From the NCBI GenBank assembly GCA_963971225.1, contig OZ020268.1, positions 114,993,072 through 115,057,071 of the forward strand: 64,000 bases of DNA, in the 5' to 3' direction. The notes under the pieces were generated by a model that saw only the letters and a list, made by a program, of their open reading frames with translations, searched no databases and was not told where the DNA came from. This DNA comes from Melieria omissa (Eukaryota > Arthropoda > Insecta > Diptera > Ulidiidae). Each line of letters starts with the position of its first letter. The first letter of the stretch is position 1. Shown here piece by piece: positions 12,709 to 23,980 of this stretch. The position numbers and the translations under genes are program-made.

Positions 12709-13400
12709 AACTCTTGAGCTTTCTAAAAATAGGATCTGTTCCCTGACTTGGCGAAAAGCCCACTAAGTCGACAACAGTTTTCCTACATCATCGTTTCTAA
12801 CTACGAACCTGATTTATTACATATCAGCGTTTCTCTCGGATCTTAAACAAGAAACGGTAGTTGCCTTAAGTTTTTACTATTTTTTATAGTAGAATTCTTC
12901 AGCTTTCCAAAAATGGGTCTATCTGGTCTCTGACTTGACAAAAAGCCCACAAAATTGACAACAGTTTGTCAACATCAGCCTTTCTGTGTATGAATCTGAT
13001 CCCTTACGTATTAGCGTTTTTTCGAACGTGGATCTTGAATCAGAAGCAAAAGCTGCCTTAAATTTGCACTATTTTTTATAGTTAAACTTTTTAGCTTTGC
13101 AAAAATAGATTTATCTTGACTTGATGAAAAGCCCAAATTGACAAAAGTTTGTCATCAGTGTTTCTATGTATGAAACAGATACCTTTCGTATCAGCGTTTC
13201 TGTCGAGCATAACTCTTGAAGCAGAAACGATAGTTGCCTACAGTTTGTAGTATTTTTTGTAGTAGAACTCTTCAGTTTTCCAAAAATGAGTCTACCTGGT
13301 CGAAATATCAAGGGAAAGCCCAGAAAATCTAGAAAACCATGTTTGCTTCGGCGTTTCTATGATATGGTTTCAGTAGATTCATACAGCTTTTTCGTTCTAA
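12709..13400 (+). repeat. ~185-bp tandem repeat, almost four copies
   Basis: Units begin with GAACTCTTGAGCTTTC or a variant near 12709, 12892, 13083 and 13262, giving periods of about 183, 191 and 179. Each has AAAAAGCCCACAAAATTGAC or a variant, ACAGTTT, CATCAG and TTTCT in order. The copies differ at many positions, so the array is old. Non-coding. Confidence 0.8.
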
Positions 13401-13438
13401 ATGCCTTTGGTGTGTTTTGAGTAATTTATAAATGCCAA

Positions 13439-13740
13439 ATGAGCCAATCGAGATCCTGTTATGCCGCTGTCCAGCACTGCAGAAACGACGGTTCTAGTCC
13501 CTTGGGAACAGATTCTTCGAATGACTACACAATTTCCTCGTCAAGACCAAATGGTTCCCAACAGATCCTATCTGGATCTGCAGGAATCCCAGCAGACAAG
13601 GAAGGACATCCGATTCAAGAATGAAGGTATTCACAAAGGACCCAATGGGGTCTCTGAGTGAAAGTGCGTGCCGCACATTCCCCTTCTTTAACGCAACCTA
13701 ACCTGACCTAATGTGACCTAAGCTATAAGTGCCAATGTAC
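13439..13740 (+). repeat. Dispersed repeat, copy 1 of a 300-bp family
   Basis: It shares CAAATGGTTCCCAACAGATC, GGATCTGCAGGAATCCCA and GAGTGAAAGTGCGTGCCGCA with 54350-54650. The copy ends in CCTAACCTGACCTAATGTGA. The frames seen here are repeat translations. The class is unknown; no inverted ends or poly-A tail are visible. Confidence 0.65.
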
Positions 13741-14273
13741 GACAAAAGTTTGAAAATGTAAGCCTGTAAAACATTGGCAATACACTGTGATTTCTATCCG
13801 ACCGACACTATGACAACTAAATCTGAAGTCTTTTTGCTACTTTGGATTTGGTAGAAAGTGTTCTTTTGCTAGTTGACTGTTAGAAAAGAAGCAACTAAGT
13901 TTATTAAGCAAACAAACAAAACAACAAACAAAAAAACAAAAAGTCCTCATGCATTCATAACCAACTTCACATTGTCAACTGTTAGCTTTGTATCAGGGAC
14001 TGGATATAACAGTTATTTATGAAAACGATATTTGAAAAAATTACAATGAAGGAAAGGTCGTACAAATAAATGAAATATTCCAATACGTTTCTTTTCGCAT
14101 GGAAAATCGAACTTGGCAATAAACTTTTTTTTGGTAATTTTTATGAAAAAAATTTTAAAAATCCTTTAATAAGACTGACTTTTGAATTCACTTTTTTCAT
14201 ATTAATTATTTGTGTTATCTGTTATTTGTGTTTTTCTCGATTTTTAATTTAAAAAATAAATTAAATAAATATT

Positions 14274-14830
14274 AATAAAAGTCACTAAATGTTTTTTATT
14301 AAACATTTTTATAAATAAAAGTCACTAATTATTATTGAAGACTTAACAAATAAAAGTCACTGAATCTTTTCTATTGATGACTTTTATAAATAAAAGTCAC
14401 TGAATGATTTTTATTGATGATTTTTTTAATAAAAGTCACTGACTGATTTTTATTGAAAACTTAAAAAATAAAAGTCACTGAATGATTTTTATTGATGACC
14501 TAAAAAATAAAAGTCACTGAGTTATTTCTGTTGATGATTTTATAAATAAAAGTCACTAAATGATTTTTATTGATGATTTTTTTAATAAGAGTGACTGATT
14601 TTTATTCATGACTTAAAAAATAAAAGTCACTAAATAAGTTTTATTGATGACCTAAAAAATAAAAGTCACTGAGTTATTTCTGTTGAGGACTTTTATAGAT
14701 AAAAGTCACTGAATAATTTTTATTGAAGATTTGTTTAACAAAAGGCACTGACTGATTTTTATTGAAGATTTAAACAATAAAAGCCAGTGACTGATTTTTG
14801 TTAGTGACTTTTTTAAATAAAAGTCACCAA
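14274..14830 (+). repeat. 39-bp satellite, about 14 units, hairpin-forming
   Basis: Each unit starts ATAAAAGTCACTGAATGATT and continues TTTATTGATGACTTT or variants, with unit lengths of about 35-40 bp. Where a unit ends in TGACTTTTAT, the next start gives ATAAAAGTCA two bases later, a perfect inverted repeat (for example 14378-14399). Every unit contains AATAAA. The array has sharp borders with ordinary AT-rich DNA. Non-coding. Confidence 0.9.
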
Positions 14831-15488
14831 TAACACTGTGCAAGTCGAAAATTCAGATATGGGGGGACCTACTGAGCGACTTTCTATAGGTATACTGAGT
14901 TGAGATCCACCAGCCGTTTCGCTGGATTGGCTCTAGTTTAAGAGAAATCCAACTTTGAAGTTTGCTCATTTTAGCCGTGTTCGTCGCTTAAGTCTTCGAA
15001 CGTGTAAATGCTAATAGGTCCTAAATCGTTCCGAATATCGCCTTACTCTCTTCGGCAAGTTTGTAGATATTTTAACGACCAAAAAATTTGCTTAAGACAC
15101 CAATGCAAAAAAAATTCATTCAAACTGTGTTTTCGACAAAAATGTCCCAAAAACCCCACTTTCCTCGAGACATAAAAACAGTATAGCGAACCCTCGTGAA
15201 AAAAATAACAAACTAAAAATTTTGCCTGGGGATATGCCCATAAAAGGTGTGGCTCGGCGTCAAAGTTCAAAGTTTTTATCAAAAAAACTCAATTAATCTC
15301 CAACTGATTTACACGATTGTACACTTGTAAGAAAAAAATCAAGAATAATTATTGTCATATGATTTTTGAAATACATAAAAAAAAAGTTTATTTTATTTTT
15401 TTATAATAACTTTTATTTTATTTTTTTATCAAATAAAAGTAAAAAAATAACTTTTAAACATTGATTTTTATAATAAAACTTATAAATG
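14831..15488. other. Non-coding DNA, no gene seen
   Basis: A single-copy-looking stretch (14840-15350) is followed by runs of A and T. No ORF above 80 codons and no motif recognised. It may be a diverged transposon, but no inverted ends were found. Confidence 0.45.
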
Positions 15489-17064
15489 TTACAGTCCCTG
15501 CTTCGTATCAATGTGAATATTTGCAGCTATTTTCATGCGTACTTGAGCGCATAACTTTGTGTTTATTTGACATTTCAATTGCCACTGCTGTGAGCAATCT
15601 TTAGCGACAGAAAGTCTCTCTGTCGACTGTCGGCGCAGCTGCGGAGGTGTGCAGAACGATTGCGAGTTGACTTGTGTGATTGACCGGCAAAAATCCCGGG
15701 GGACAGGCGACGGCATGCGGCGACTGATTTAAGTAAGTTAAGTGCTTGCACGCCCCAAATGGAACTTAACTAACAATTACTTAAAGAAGAAGAGCAAGAA
15801 GAATTAGTGATCAACTGGCAAATGCAGCATGAACAAAAAAACAACAACAATAACAACAGTAATAACACCAGCCATACGACAACAAGTCGCTGCCATAAAG
15901 CCGAAAGGGCGCAATTATGAGCTGCACTTGAAAGCGGCAACAACAACAACAACAATAAGAACAAATAAATGCGACTGGCTATGGCAGCAAAACAAACAAA
16001 CACACAGTCGGCCCGTCGACAACAACACACCAATTGCCGCTGTCAGCGCAATTGCTGATGCAATAAATGTGCAAACAAACTGTCGCACGCGTCTGTGTCT
16101 CTGCTATGCGTACGCAAATAAACAAGATAACAACAACAACAACAAACGCTATGCTGTGATTAACCAACAGCGCGCTGAGCGCTTCAATGGCGCAGCGAAT
16201 TAATTTAATTAATTTTGACAACAACAAAAGACAAAGTGAAAGGAAGGAAGTTGCCATTGAAGTTGCTGCTACATTTGGCGTGGGAGTGGCCGTGCCACAA
16301 GTGCAACGGCAATATTGCAACAATAACAACAATAATGCACTGAATTGTTGCGCTGGGGTTGTCGACACAATGCAGCTTCCGTTGTCGTCTGAAACATTGT
16401 CGTCGAGTGCAACAAATGTGACATTCATTCAAGCGGCCAAGATTCTCCGTCGTTTTGTTCTCCATCTTATCATCCTCCGCCTTTGACATCTCCAGTGCCG
16501 CGCAAATTCTCAAACGACTAACCGACGCGTCGGCGGCACACACGCAACGCAGCACGTGCGCCAATTCAAACAACAGTAATAAAGTAAACAGTTGTCGCAT
16601 TGTTGTTGTTGTTAATGTTAATGTAGGGTGAAAATTCCATTAACCCATAGAGCACAGAAATGGAACGTAATGCGTGCAACAATAACAAAACGTCTACAAT
16701 TTCGAGTGCCACTCGAAGGTAAATAAAATTTGAAACGTTTAGCGGCCGCTAATGGCGAATGCGAACGACAGCACAGTGAAGGCAGGGGGAGGGGGACGCC
16801 ATCACTTCAGGGAACGCGACACAGTGGCGTTGTTTTGGCTCTGGTCGACGTTACGGCAATGCGTAAATATTGTCGAAATGCGACTCGACGAAAAAAAAAT
16901 ACTATAACAACAACAAAGCAAATTTCGCGCACTCATTGTTAGTGTTGTTGGTTTTATTGTTGCCTTTGTTGTTGCTATTGTTGGCATCATTGTTTGTATT
17001 AACCAAAATATTGACCAAAAGACGAAGTGCCGCGTTGTCAATAAAGTTTTGTACGCTTTGACGT

Positions 17065-17100
<36 letters not shown>

Positions 17101-17250
17101 GGAACAACAATAACACTGAGATAAGCGCTGAAGAGCAAATTACGCAATTTAATTGAGATGCGATCAAGTTGTGTTGAAAAATTCTTTGCACTTTACACTG
17201 ACAACAAAATAATGAGATGAGTGACATATTTTTTGTTTTTTGTTGCCAAA
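15489..17250. other. CAA-rich non-coding block with TG repeat
   Basis: Many short CAA runs (near 15840, 15940, 16130, 16320 and 16905) and a (TG)15 run at 17069-17098. Overlapping frames of 100-150 codons on both strands are Gln/Asn/Thr or Leu/Val strings produced by the triplets. The GC-richer part at 15600-15740 contains AAGTAAGT, which fits a splice donor, but no exon can be defined. Confidence 0.45.
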
Positions 17251-17872
17251 CTTTAATAAGGCTACACGGCGTATAAGCGACATTTTGTAATTTAAGCCTT
17301 TTTCTACTGAAGGAATACAGGTGCCCAATCGAATGTTCAGTTGACTGCTGACTTCGTAAGTTGTATTATAAACTCAAACGAAAAAACAAATTTCCAAAAA
17401 GTCAAAGTTCCAAAAGTTTGTGCAAACGTCTTACAAAAGTCATAGCGAAAGTGTTGATCCTGGAACACTAACATTAGTTGATTCAACTAATACTGTGAAC
17501 GTATACAGACACAGCTGTAAAGTAAATTTAGTATATTAGTAAAAATAAAAACATTATTTCTACCATATGGTCACCTTGGCTACCACTGACGTGATATATT
17601 CTGTTCAATTTTACAAACTCTGCCCGTCAGAAGTCTTATAACTTACTTGTTACTTTCTACTAGTTCAATGTTAATGTTAATGTTCACCAGAATTGTTTGT
17701 CATTTGTTGGACAAGACTTGATATCTAAACAAAAACGGTAATGCAGGTAAATTTACTGATTAAAATTTTCAAAGGACTTTTTTCATATCCTTTTTTACAA
17801 ATGGAATAAAAAATCAATTTTATTTAAATTTTTGAGCATCTCCTCTTTTATTTGATATACGTATTGCTATAA

Positions 17873-18101
17873 TTTCTAACAAATTATGCGCAAAAAAGCT
17901 ATGGGGTGGCACCCTACAAAGAATTCCCCTAAGGGAATAAAAAAAAATATTTTAAAAAAATTAACCTTGTTAGAAGGTTAATTTTAACAAACAACAACTT
18001 CTAACAAGGTTAATTTTTTTAAAATATTTTTTTTTATTCCCTTAGGGGAATTCTTTGTAGGGTGCCACCCCATAGCTTTTTTGCGCATAATTTGTTAGAA
18101 A
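17873..18101. repeat. Perfect palindrome, 104-bp arms, 21-bp spacer
   Basis: 17873-17976 is the exact reverse complement of 17998-18101 as far as I can check base by base, including the A9 and T9 runs. Both arms contain GGGGTGGCACCCTACAAAG or its complement, AATTCCCC and TTAACCTTGTTAGAAG. The spacer is 17977-17997. The right arm includes the first 57 bases of the element starting at 18045 plus 47 bases outside it, so the palindrome is an inverted duplication of that element end. Confidence 0.92.
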
Positions 18102-18984
18102 ATTAACGTATCGCAAATGTTAACATACCGTTGGAAAGAGGGTTAAAAGAGCTATGATCCAAGGTAACACTTCATTTGAATTTTTTGTAGATGTGAATTT
18201 GACAGCCAATTTCCCAAAGTGTTCAAAATCGATACCCTAAAATTTTTTAATGTAAAGTGCCACCCCCTAAAAAAACCGCTAAAAACGTAAAAATCTCAAG
18301 TAAAAATGCATGATTTAAAAAATGTGTGAAGATTACAGAATTAAATTGAATTAAATAGAAAATGACCGAAAGCAAAATGCAATATGAATGGTAACGAATA
18401 AAACGAATAATTATATGGAAATTAATAAACAAAACTAAACTAACTCATTCCTCATGATAGGATTAGAGCAAAATTGGCTAAGAACACTTTAAATTCCTTT
18501 TAATGACGATTCCGAGCAATAAAAAGTCATTTTACCGATATAGGACCACAAAACAATGAAAAAAGGGGGGTGGCACCTTACAAAGAAAAAAAGGTGGCAC
18601 TTTACATTTTTATGCCATTTTGGAAATCATTGTATAACTTTTTTCCTTTTACGATATGCTCGGATATCATTTCGGATTATGGAAAACCATTTAAAATTAA
18701 GTCCAACACTGATATTTACCTTAGTTTTTTATAAGTTTTTGGTTACTTTTTCACCGCGAGAAAAACCTTCAGTTTTAATTTTTATGTTTTTTCTTACCCA
18801 AATTTGACATTTATATTTACCCAGACCGTGTTATTGCGTCTTTTCCCTCAAAAACCACATTAAAATTGATGTGGACATATATACCTTAAATGACAATAGG
18901 AATTTTTTTGCTTGGATTGCTGGAACGTCGAAATTGAGCAGGGGTAGCACCTTACAAAGAGTGGCACCTTACAAAGAATTCCCC
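18045..18984 (+). mobile_element. Unclassified ~940-bp element with inverted ends
   Basis: The left end GGGGAATTCTTTGTAGGGTG and the complement of the right end, GGGGAATTCTTTGTAAGGTG, are nearly identical over about 26 bp. TA stands on both sides (18043-18044 and 18985-18986), suggesting a TA target. Inside, GGTGGCACYTTACA-type motifs recur near 18255 (inverted), 18568, 18592, 18943 and 18960. No ORF above about 85 codons, so it is non-autonomous. Superfamily unknown; a TA-target DNA transposon is an inference. Confidence 0.65.
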
Positions 18985-19189
18985 TATATGTATTTTTTAT
19001 TCCCTTTAAATTTTGTAAGTCCTTTTAAGAAGACACAGGATGTAGAAATCAAAAACTGAGTACGTAGTATTACTATGTTTGGTCTCTAGTTTTACGCCCA
19101 TATGGATTTTTTCCGGTGTGAAAAATTTTTTTATTTTTGTCGCAACAAATCAAATTGATTTCTTGACTAAATTTAAAAGTTCTGATAGC

Positions 19190-19760
19190 TCAGCTTTTGT
19201 AGCGTAGACCCCAAAATGCGTAATAGCGATTCTGGCGCAGAAAATGTTCTATTGTCACTCTTTCTTCTTCTTCACCGCAGTTCCTGCGGACATCATTGAA
19301 TGAAAGATGCCATTTGAGGAACAAAGATCCTTTGGTACAGAGTTCTTTAATGATTCCAATAAGTAACACCACTCAGCGATAACATATATGTCTTTATGTC
19401 TATATGTCTTCTTCATATATAAGTTCGATCACATGGATTGGTATGCGCCACAATTGTTCCAGGAAGATGCAAAGTGCCAGTATTTATGTTTAAGAAGTAA
19501 GTTCGGACACAGTAAAACTTTTTTTCTCCTATTACTTTCTTTCTTCTACATTCCCTCTTCCCTAATTGCCAACACATCTGTGCGTTTGTTTCCAACGACG
19601 TCATAGTGCCCGGCAACCCAGTAAATTTTTTTTATTCCTTGTTCATTCCTCACTGTAGCATAGGGCCTCAACAAGACTCTTCCATCGTACACGATTCTGG
19701 GCTGTTGTTTTTGCGCCGTCCCTTGTGTTATTGACATCGGCTAGCTCGCGTAGGGTCGAC
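19190..19760 (-). pseudogene. LINE ORF2 remnant (RNase H end and CCHC tail)
   Basis: On the minus strand, a frame near 19640-19560 reads IYWVAGHYDVVGNKRTDVLA, matching the last RNase H motif of non-LTR ORF2 proteins (W-x-P-G-H, then G-N-x-x-A-D). Further along, near 19272-19220, NCGEEEERVTIEHFL matches the C-terminal zinc-binding tail. Stops and missing residues show decay. 5'-truncated insertion, probably. Confidence 0.6.
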
Positions 19761-20520
19761 CTTCTCCAGGTGTTTTTTGGTCGACCGCGACTTCTACTCC
19801 CAAAACTGACAAAAGAAAAACAACCCAGTAAATAGTGACACGATATCTGCATTAAAAATGTCTTTGAACTGTCAAGTTTAAGTCAGTTTAAAGGACAAGA
19901 CAGTGTTTTGGTTACAAAAACCAATAAACAATATATTTTTCATAAATTAAACCCATCAATAAATTATTTAACAATTATATCATCAAATCATAGAAAACAC
20001 TTGTTTAAGAAAAATTTAATCTTTAAGCCCTTCAACTTTGAGTACTATAGTGATAGAATATAAATTAGATATTTCTAATACCTTTAGTATAAAAAGTTTT
20101 CTTTCTAATCATATTTATAATCTTTTTTCATACTAAACTCTTTCGTTATTATTTTTTCCATATGGCTACATTCAAGTTTTTTGCATGTTTGAACCATCTA
20201 TGATTTCAGTAATCAAAAGCGGTTTGGTCTTTAGAATAGTTTGAAGTTTTAAAAGTGTTTGAAACAAAAGAAACTGCAAGTTTAGGTTCGAACTAGGCAA
20301 GTATTTAGTTTTTTTTAACTGCTATCTCTTCACATAGTAAGGAAAAAGTTAAAAGAGGAACTTTCAATATAAGCTTCCAACTTAAATTTATACACATTTT
20401 AAAATAATTGTTGTTAACGTAATGAAAAAAGATGAAGATAAGAGAAGAGTAGTTTGAAAATTGAATTTTTAAAAACAATTCTGAAAAGAAGTTTGGATGT
20501 GTTTTCTAAGTTTTTGTCAT

Positions 20521-20700
20521 AGCTGCATGGATAAGGAAGAAGAATAAAACGCATATTACCTACTATGCACTTGTCCTGAATTAACTTGAAGGAGAAAGAA
20601 TCAACTGGATCACTACTTCTTTGACAATACATCCAGTAGAACAATTCACAGTCTACTAGTCTTCATAAGAAGCCCAAACAAGTTCAATGAGTGCGCGAAC
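20521..20700 (+). pseudogene. LINE ORF2 C-terminal tail remnant
   Basis: The frame from 20521 reads SCMDKEEE, a stop, then NAYYLLCTCPEL, matching Cys, acidic run, Leu-Leu-Cys-x-Cys-Pro of LINE tails. Nucleotide similarity to 8150-8335 (AGCTGC, GGACAAGGAAGAAGA-like, then CAGTCT) suggests the same family. Two in-frame stops. Confidence 0.55.
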
Positions 20701-23133
20701 TTAAGTTCGATTCATTGTGTTGTCATAATGGGTCCTTATGGTCTCATCCAGAAAAATTTTTTAATTAATTGGTTTTACTTAAAGTGATTAAGATATATTT
20801 GATTTTACTAATGCATCAAATTTAAGTATATTAAAGTAATGGTTGCAACAAGAAAACAGGAACATTTTTATGAAATCTTTAAATTTATAAATTTGTATTT
20901 TTTACTTTCACCAATTATTCGTGGTTTAACAAATGTTTAAATATTTTTTATATTATTTATATTTATTAATAATATTTATTTTTATAAATTCTACAACAAA
21001 TCAAATATTCAATCAAATATCTTCCACAAGTGTCACTTCTAGCTATTTCTTCCCATTTGCCTAAGCAATTTGTCAGCAACACGGGGCGTATACGTAACAG
21101 CAATGTTTATTAGGCGGCTGTTGTGGCAGGACAAGTCCAGCTCGCATTTCACGCATATAAACTGTCGTGTGTATACATTGTAAGATATATATAAGTTGGT
21201 GTTCATCTTTGATATATTAAACATTTGTTGTTTTTTATATTTATATTTTTTTTATATTTTTTATATATTTTGATATTTATATTTTTGATAAAATAAACAT
21301 GCTTCGAATTTACAGTGCTTGTTTGTGTTTATAGTATAATTTATAATAATTTATATATGATGCCATCGTTTGGGGCTGCGTCGTTGCTGTACAACTGACA
21401 ATTAAGTGGCGTGAAGCGGCAAATATGAAAATAATGTCACATGCCAAATTGCAGTGCGATGACAGCATGTCTGGCATTTATGACGGAGCCGCACGCACAC
21501 ACGCGCACCAACAGCTGTGCGGTGTTCATATACATACACACACGCACTCACACAAATGTAAATTGCGCCTTGTAATAAAGCATTTTTTCCAATAAATTTA
21601 TTAGGTCGCATTTATTTGTTGAGCTGGTTGTTGTTGTTGCACTCACTCGATGTTGTCGGTGTTTGCTGCTCTGTGTCATGTTTGCTGTCATGCACGGACC
21701 CGCCCATTTTCGCAATACAAAACACATATAACACATGCTCATATATACATACATGTGTGTGTGTGTATGTGTATATATGTTTGTGTGACAGAGTGGCAAA
21801 ACATTAGCATGCCGCAGGGCGTGTGTGCCTGAGCAGCCATTTTTCTGCTCGTATGCGTGTCTCAGTATGTGTTTTGATTTGTTTTTAGTTGTTTGCGGTT
21901 ACTTTTTTCATTAAAAATGTTTTCTTGTTTTTTTTTTGTGTGTTTTTAAGCAGTACCCACATAAATGGGTTCTGGGTGTTTTTTGTTCTTGTTTTTTTGT
22001 TTATCTGTGTATGTGTGTGTGTGGTAGCATTACACGTGTTGCCCACTTTTTGTTATTTTATGATTTCGATTTTTTTGTTTTGTTGAAAACAATTTTTGTG
22101 TCGTAAGCGTTCATTTTCCTGCAACTTTTTTATGACGAAAATTCACTAATGGAAAAATGTAAACGTAATGCATTGGCGTTGGGTGTGGCATTGGAAGATT
22201 GGATTGGATGCGTTTGGAAGTGGAATGTATGGCAGATTTGGCAAACATGTTGTCTGGTCATGGTCCAGCAGTGTCGATATCTGAATTAAAGTAAAATGTT
22301 ATTTTTTTATTAGTTATATTTATCTTTTTTGAACTTAAATATTAGGTTTATTGATTTCGCATTATTTCTAAAACTTCAAACTGTTCTAAGGATAAACCAA
22401 AACATTGATTTTTGTAACCATTGAGGTTTCAGACATTCACAAATCTAATTTATATTATTTCAATTTAGTTAATTTTTTTTTAAACTAAATTAATTAAAAT
22501 ATTCCACTAAGCCCACTTACTCACACCAACATTCAGCAGCAGTTTTACTAAAATAATTCACTCCAAAAATTATATAAAATTGCGTTCATTGCACACGAGG
22601 GAGCCATTGAAACATGCGCCCTAACCTCAACACCACAGACAACAACAAATAAATAATAGTACAATATAATTATGCCAACTGCTAAAAATCATTTATCAGC
22701 TTTCGTTGTTGTTGTGGTTTGAATACACATTACGAGTACAATTTGTGCGTAAAGCAATTAATTCAATACATTTTTACTACAACAACATAGAACAATGGCA
22801 AATGTAATGAAACAATGGCGCCTCACATTACGAAAAAGCAGCAGCGGTGAACAACAACAACAACAACAGTCAAATAACAACAATAGTGAAAATAATGGTA
22901 AATAAATGCGTAATGGCAGGACGACTTTGAATTTTTCATGAACGCTTGACCCAAATATGGCACAAACATATACACGCACACACACACTTAAACTCACACA
23001 CACTCAGCCAGACAAATCAATGCAATGACCGGGAAACTGTGGCTGAAATGAATTGCCACGAAAAATATATGAGAGTTTGTACAATATATGAGAGTCCTGA
23101 CTGATTTATGACCAGCCGAATTTGAAAAAATGT
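20701..23133. other. Non-coding DNA with CA/TG repeats, no gene seen
   Basis: The stretch includes AT-rich runs at 20930-21010 and 21215-21300, CA/TG tracts near 21535, 21750 and 22010, and a CAA run at 22853-22869. Short frames are low complexity. Sequence at 21040-21200 and 22130-22280 is less repetitive and could be regulatory; nothing specific recognised. Confidence 0.45.
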
Positions 23134-23157
23134 TTAACCCTTTCGTTAGTTTGTTGC

Positions 23158-23900
23158 CATATGGTAACATGGTAATTTGTGGATGTTAAAACCCTCTATG
23201 GTTTCAAAAATTAATTTTATATTGGTTCTTGCAATTGTTTCAAGATTTAGGAATAATACAAAAATTATGAACTGAATATTTAAGTTTAAAAAATATAAGT
23301 AGAAACGTTTTTTTAGTTTTATATCTGTACATGGTAAAGAAAGAAGAAGCAGAAAAAACAAGAGACATTTTTAATTTGATTTTGTACTTCAGTTCTGATA
23401 CTGATATATCTTAACATGGTACTTTGTGGGCGTCTTAACCCTTTATGGTTTTAAGAACACATTTTTTATTGAATAGTTTGAAGTTTTAAGAAAAATACAA
23501 AATTAATAAACTGAATATTGAAGTTTAAAAAAAAGATTAGTATAAGTTTTTTTAATGTTAAATCTGTACATGGTAAAGAAAGAAGAAGCAGAAAAAAATA
23601 AAAGACATTTTTAATTTGACTTTTAACTTCAATTTAGATACATTTTTAAATATGTTGGCTGAAGTAAATAAATGTTTAATTATTCTTTATTTAATTACAC
23701 ATATTATTTTATTTTTAAGTATTGTTTATTTATCTTAAAACAGGGTTTAGTAACAAGAATTTAAAAAAATTATTGGATGTTGTTGTTGTAATCGCACAAA
23801 AGACTACATGGTACATGGAAAAAGCAGAAAAAAAATACAAGTTTATAATTTGACTCTTTACTTCAATTTTAGAGTTATTTTTCAAATATTGTGGCTGAAG
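23158..23900 (+). repeat. ~245-bp direct repeats inside the TTAA-flanked element
   Basis: Copy 1 runs about 23158-23400 and copy 2 about 23403-23645. Both contain TCTGTACATGGTAAAGAAAG, AGAAGCAGAAAAAA and ACATTTTTAATTTGA in the same order. A third partial copy near 23805-23915 keeps ACATGGTACATGG, AAGCAGAAAAAA and GTGGCTGAAGTAA. CAGGGTTTAGTA recurs at 23741 and 24943, on either side of the mariner. Confidence 0.75.
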
Positions 23901-23980
23901 TAAGAGAATTTTTAATTATTATTTATTTAATTATATATATTTTTTTTAATTTTTAATTATTTTTTATTTAATTTTATATA

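Larger units (their letters stand above)
17750..19165 (+). repeat. Dispersed repeat split by an inserted element
   Basis: 17755-17872 matches 51555-51660 (TTTTCAAAGGA, TTTTTGAGC, TTTGATATAC). 18997-19160 matches 51700-51850 (AAGTCCTTTTAA, GATGTAGAAAT, AAAAACTGAGTACG, AGTATTACTATGTTTGG). In the 51.5-kb copy the two halves are about 40 bases apart; here about 1.1 kb lies between them. The added DNA holds the palindrome and the inverted-end element listed separately. Confidence 0.75.

Noticed and set aside
14274..14830. CRISPR array
   Set aside because: Short units without unique spacers of constant size, in a eukaryotic context; it is a satellite.
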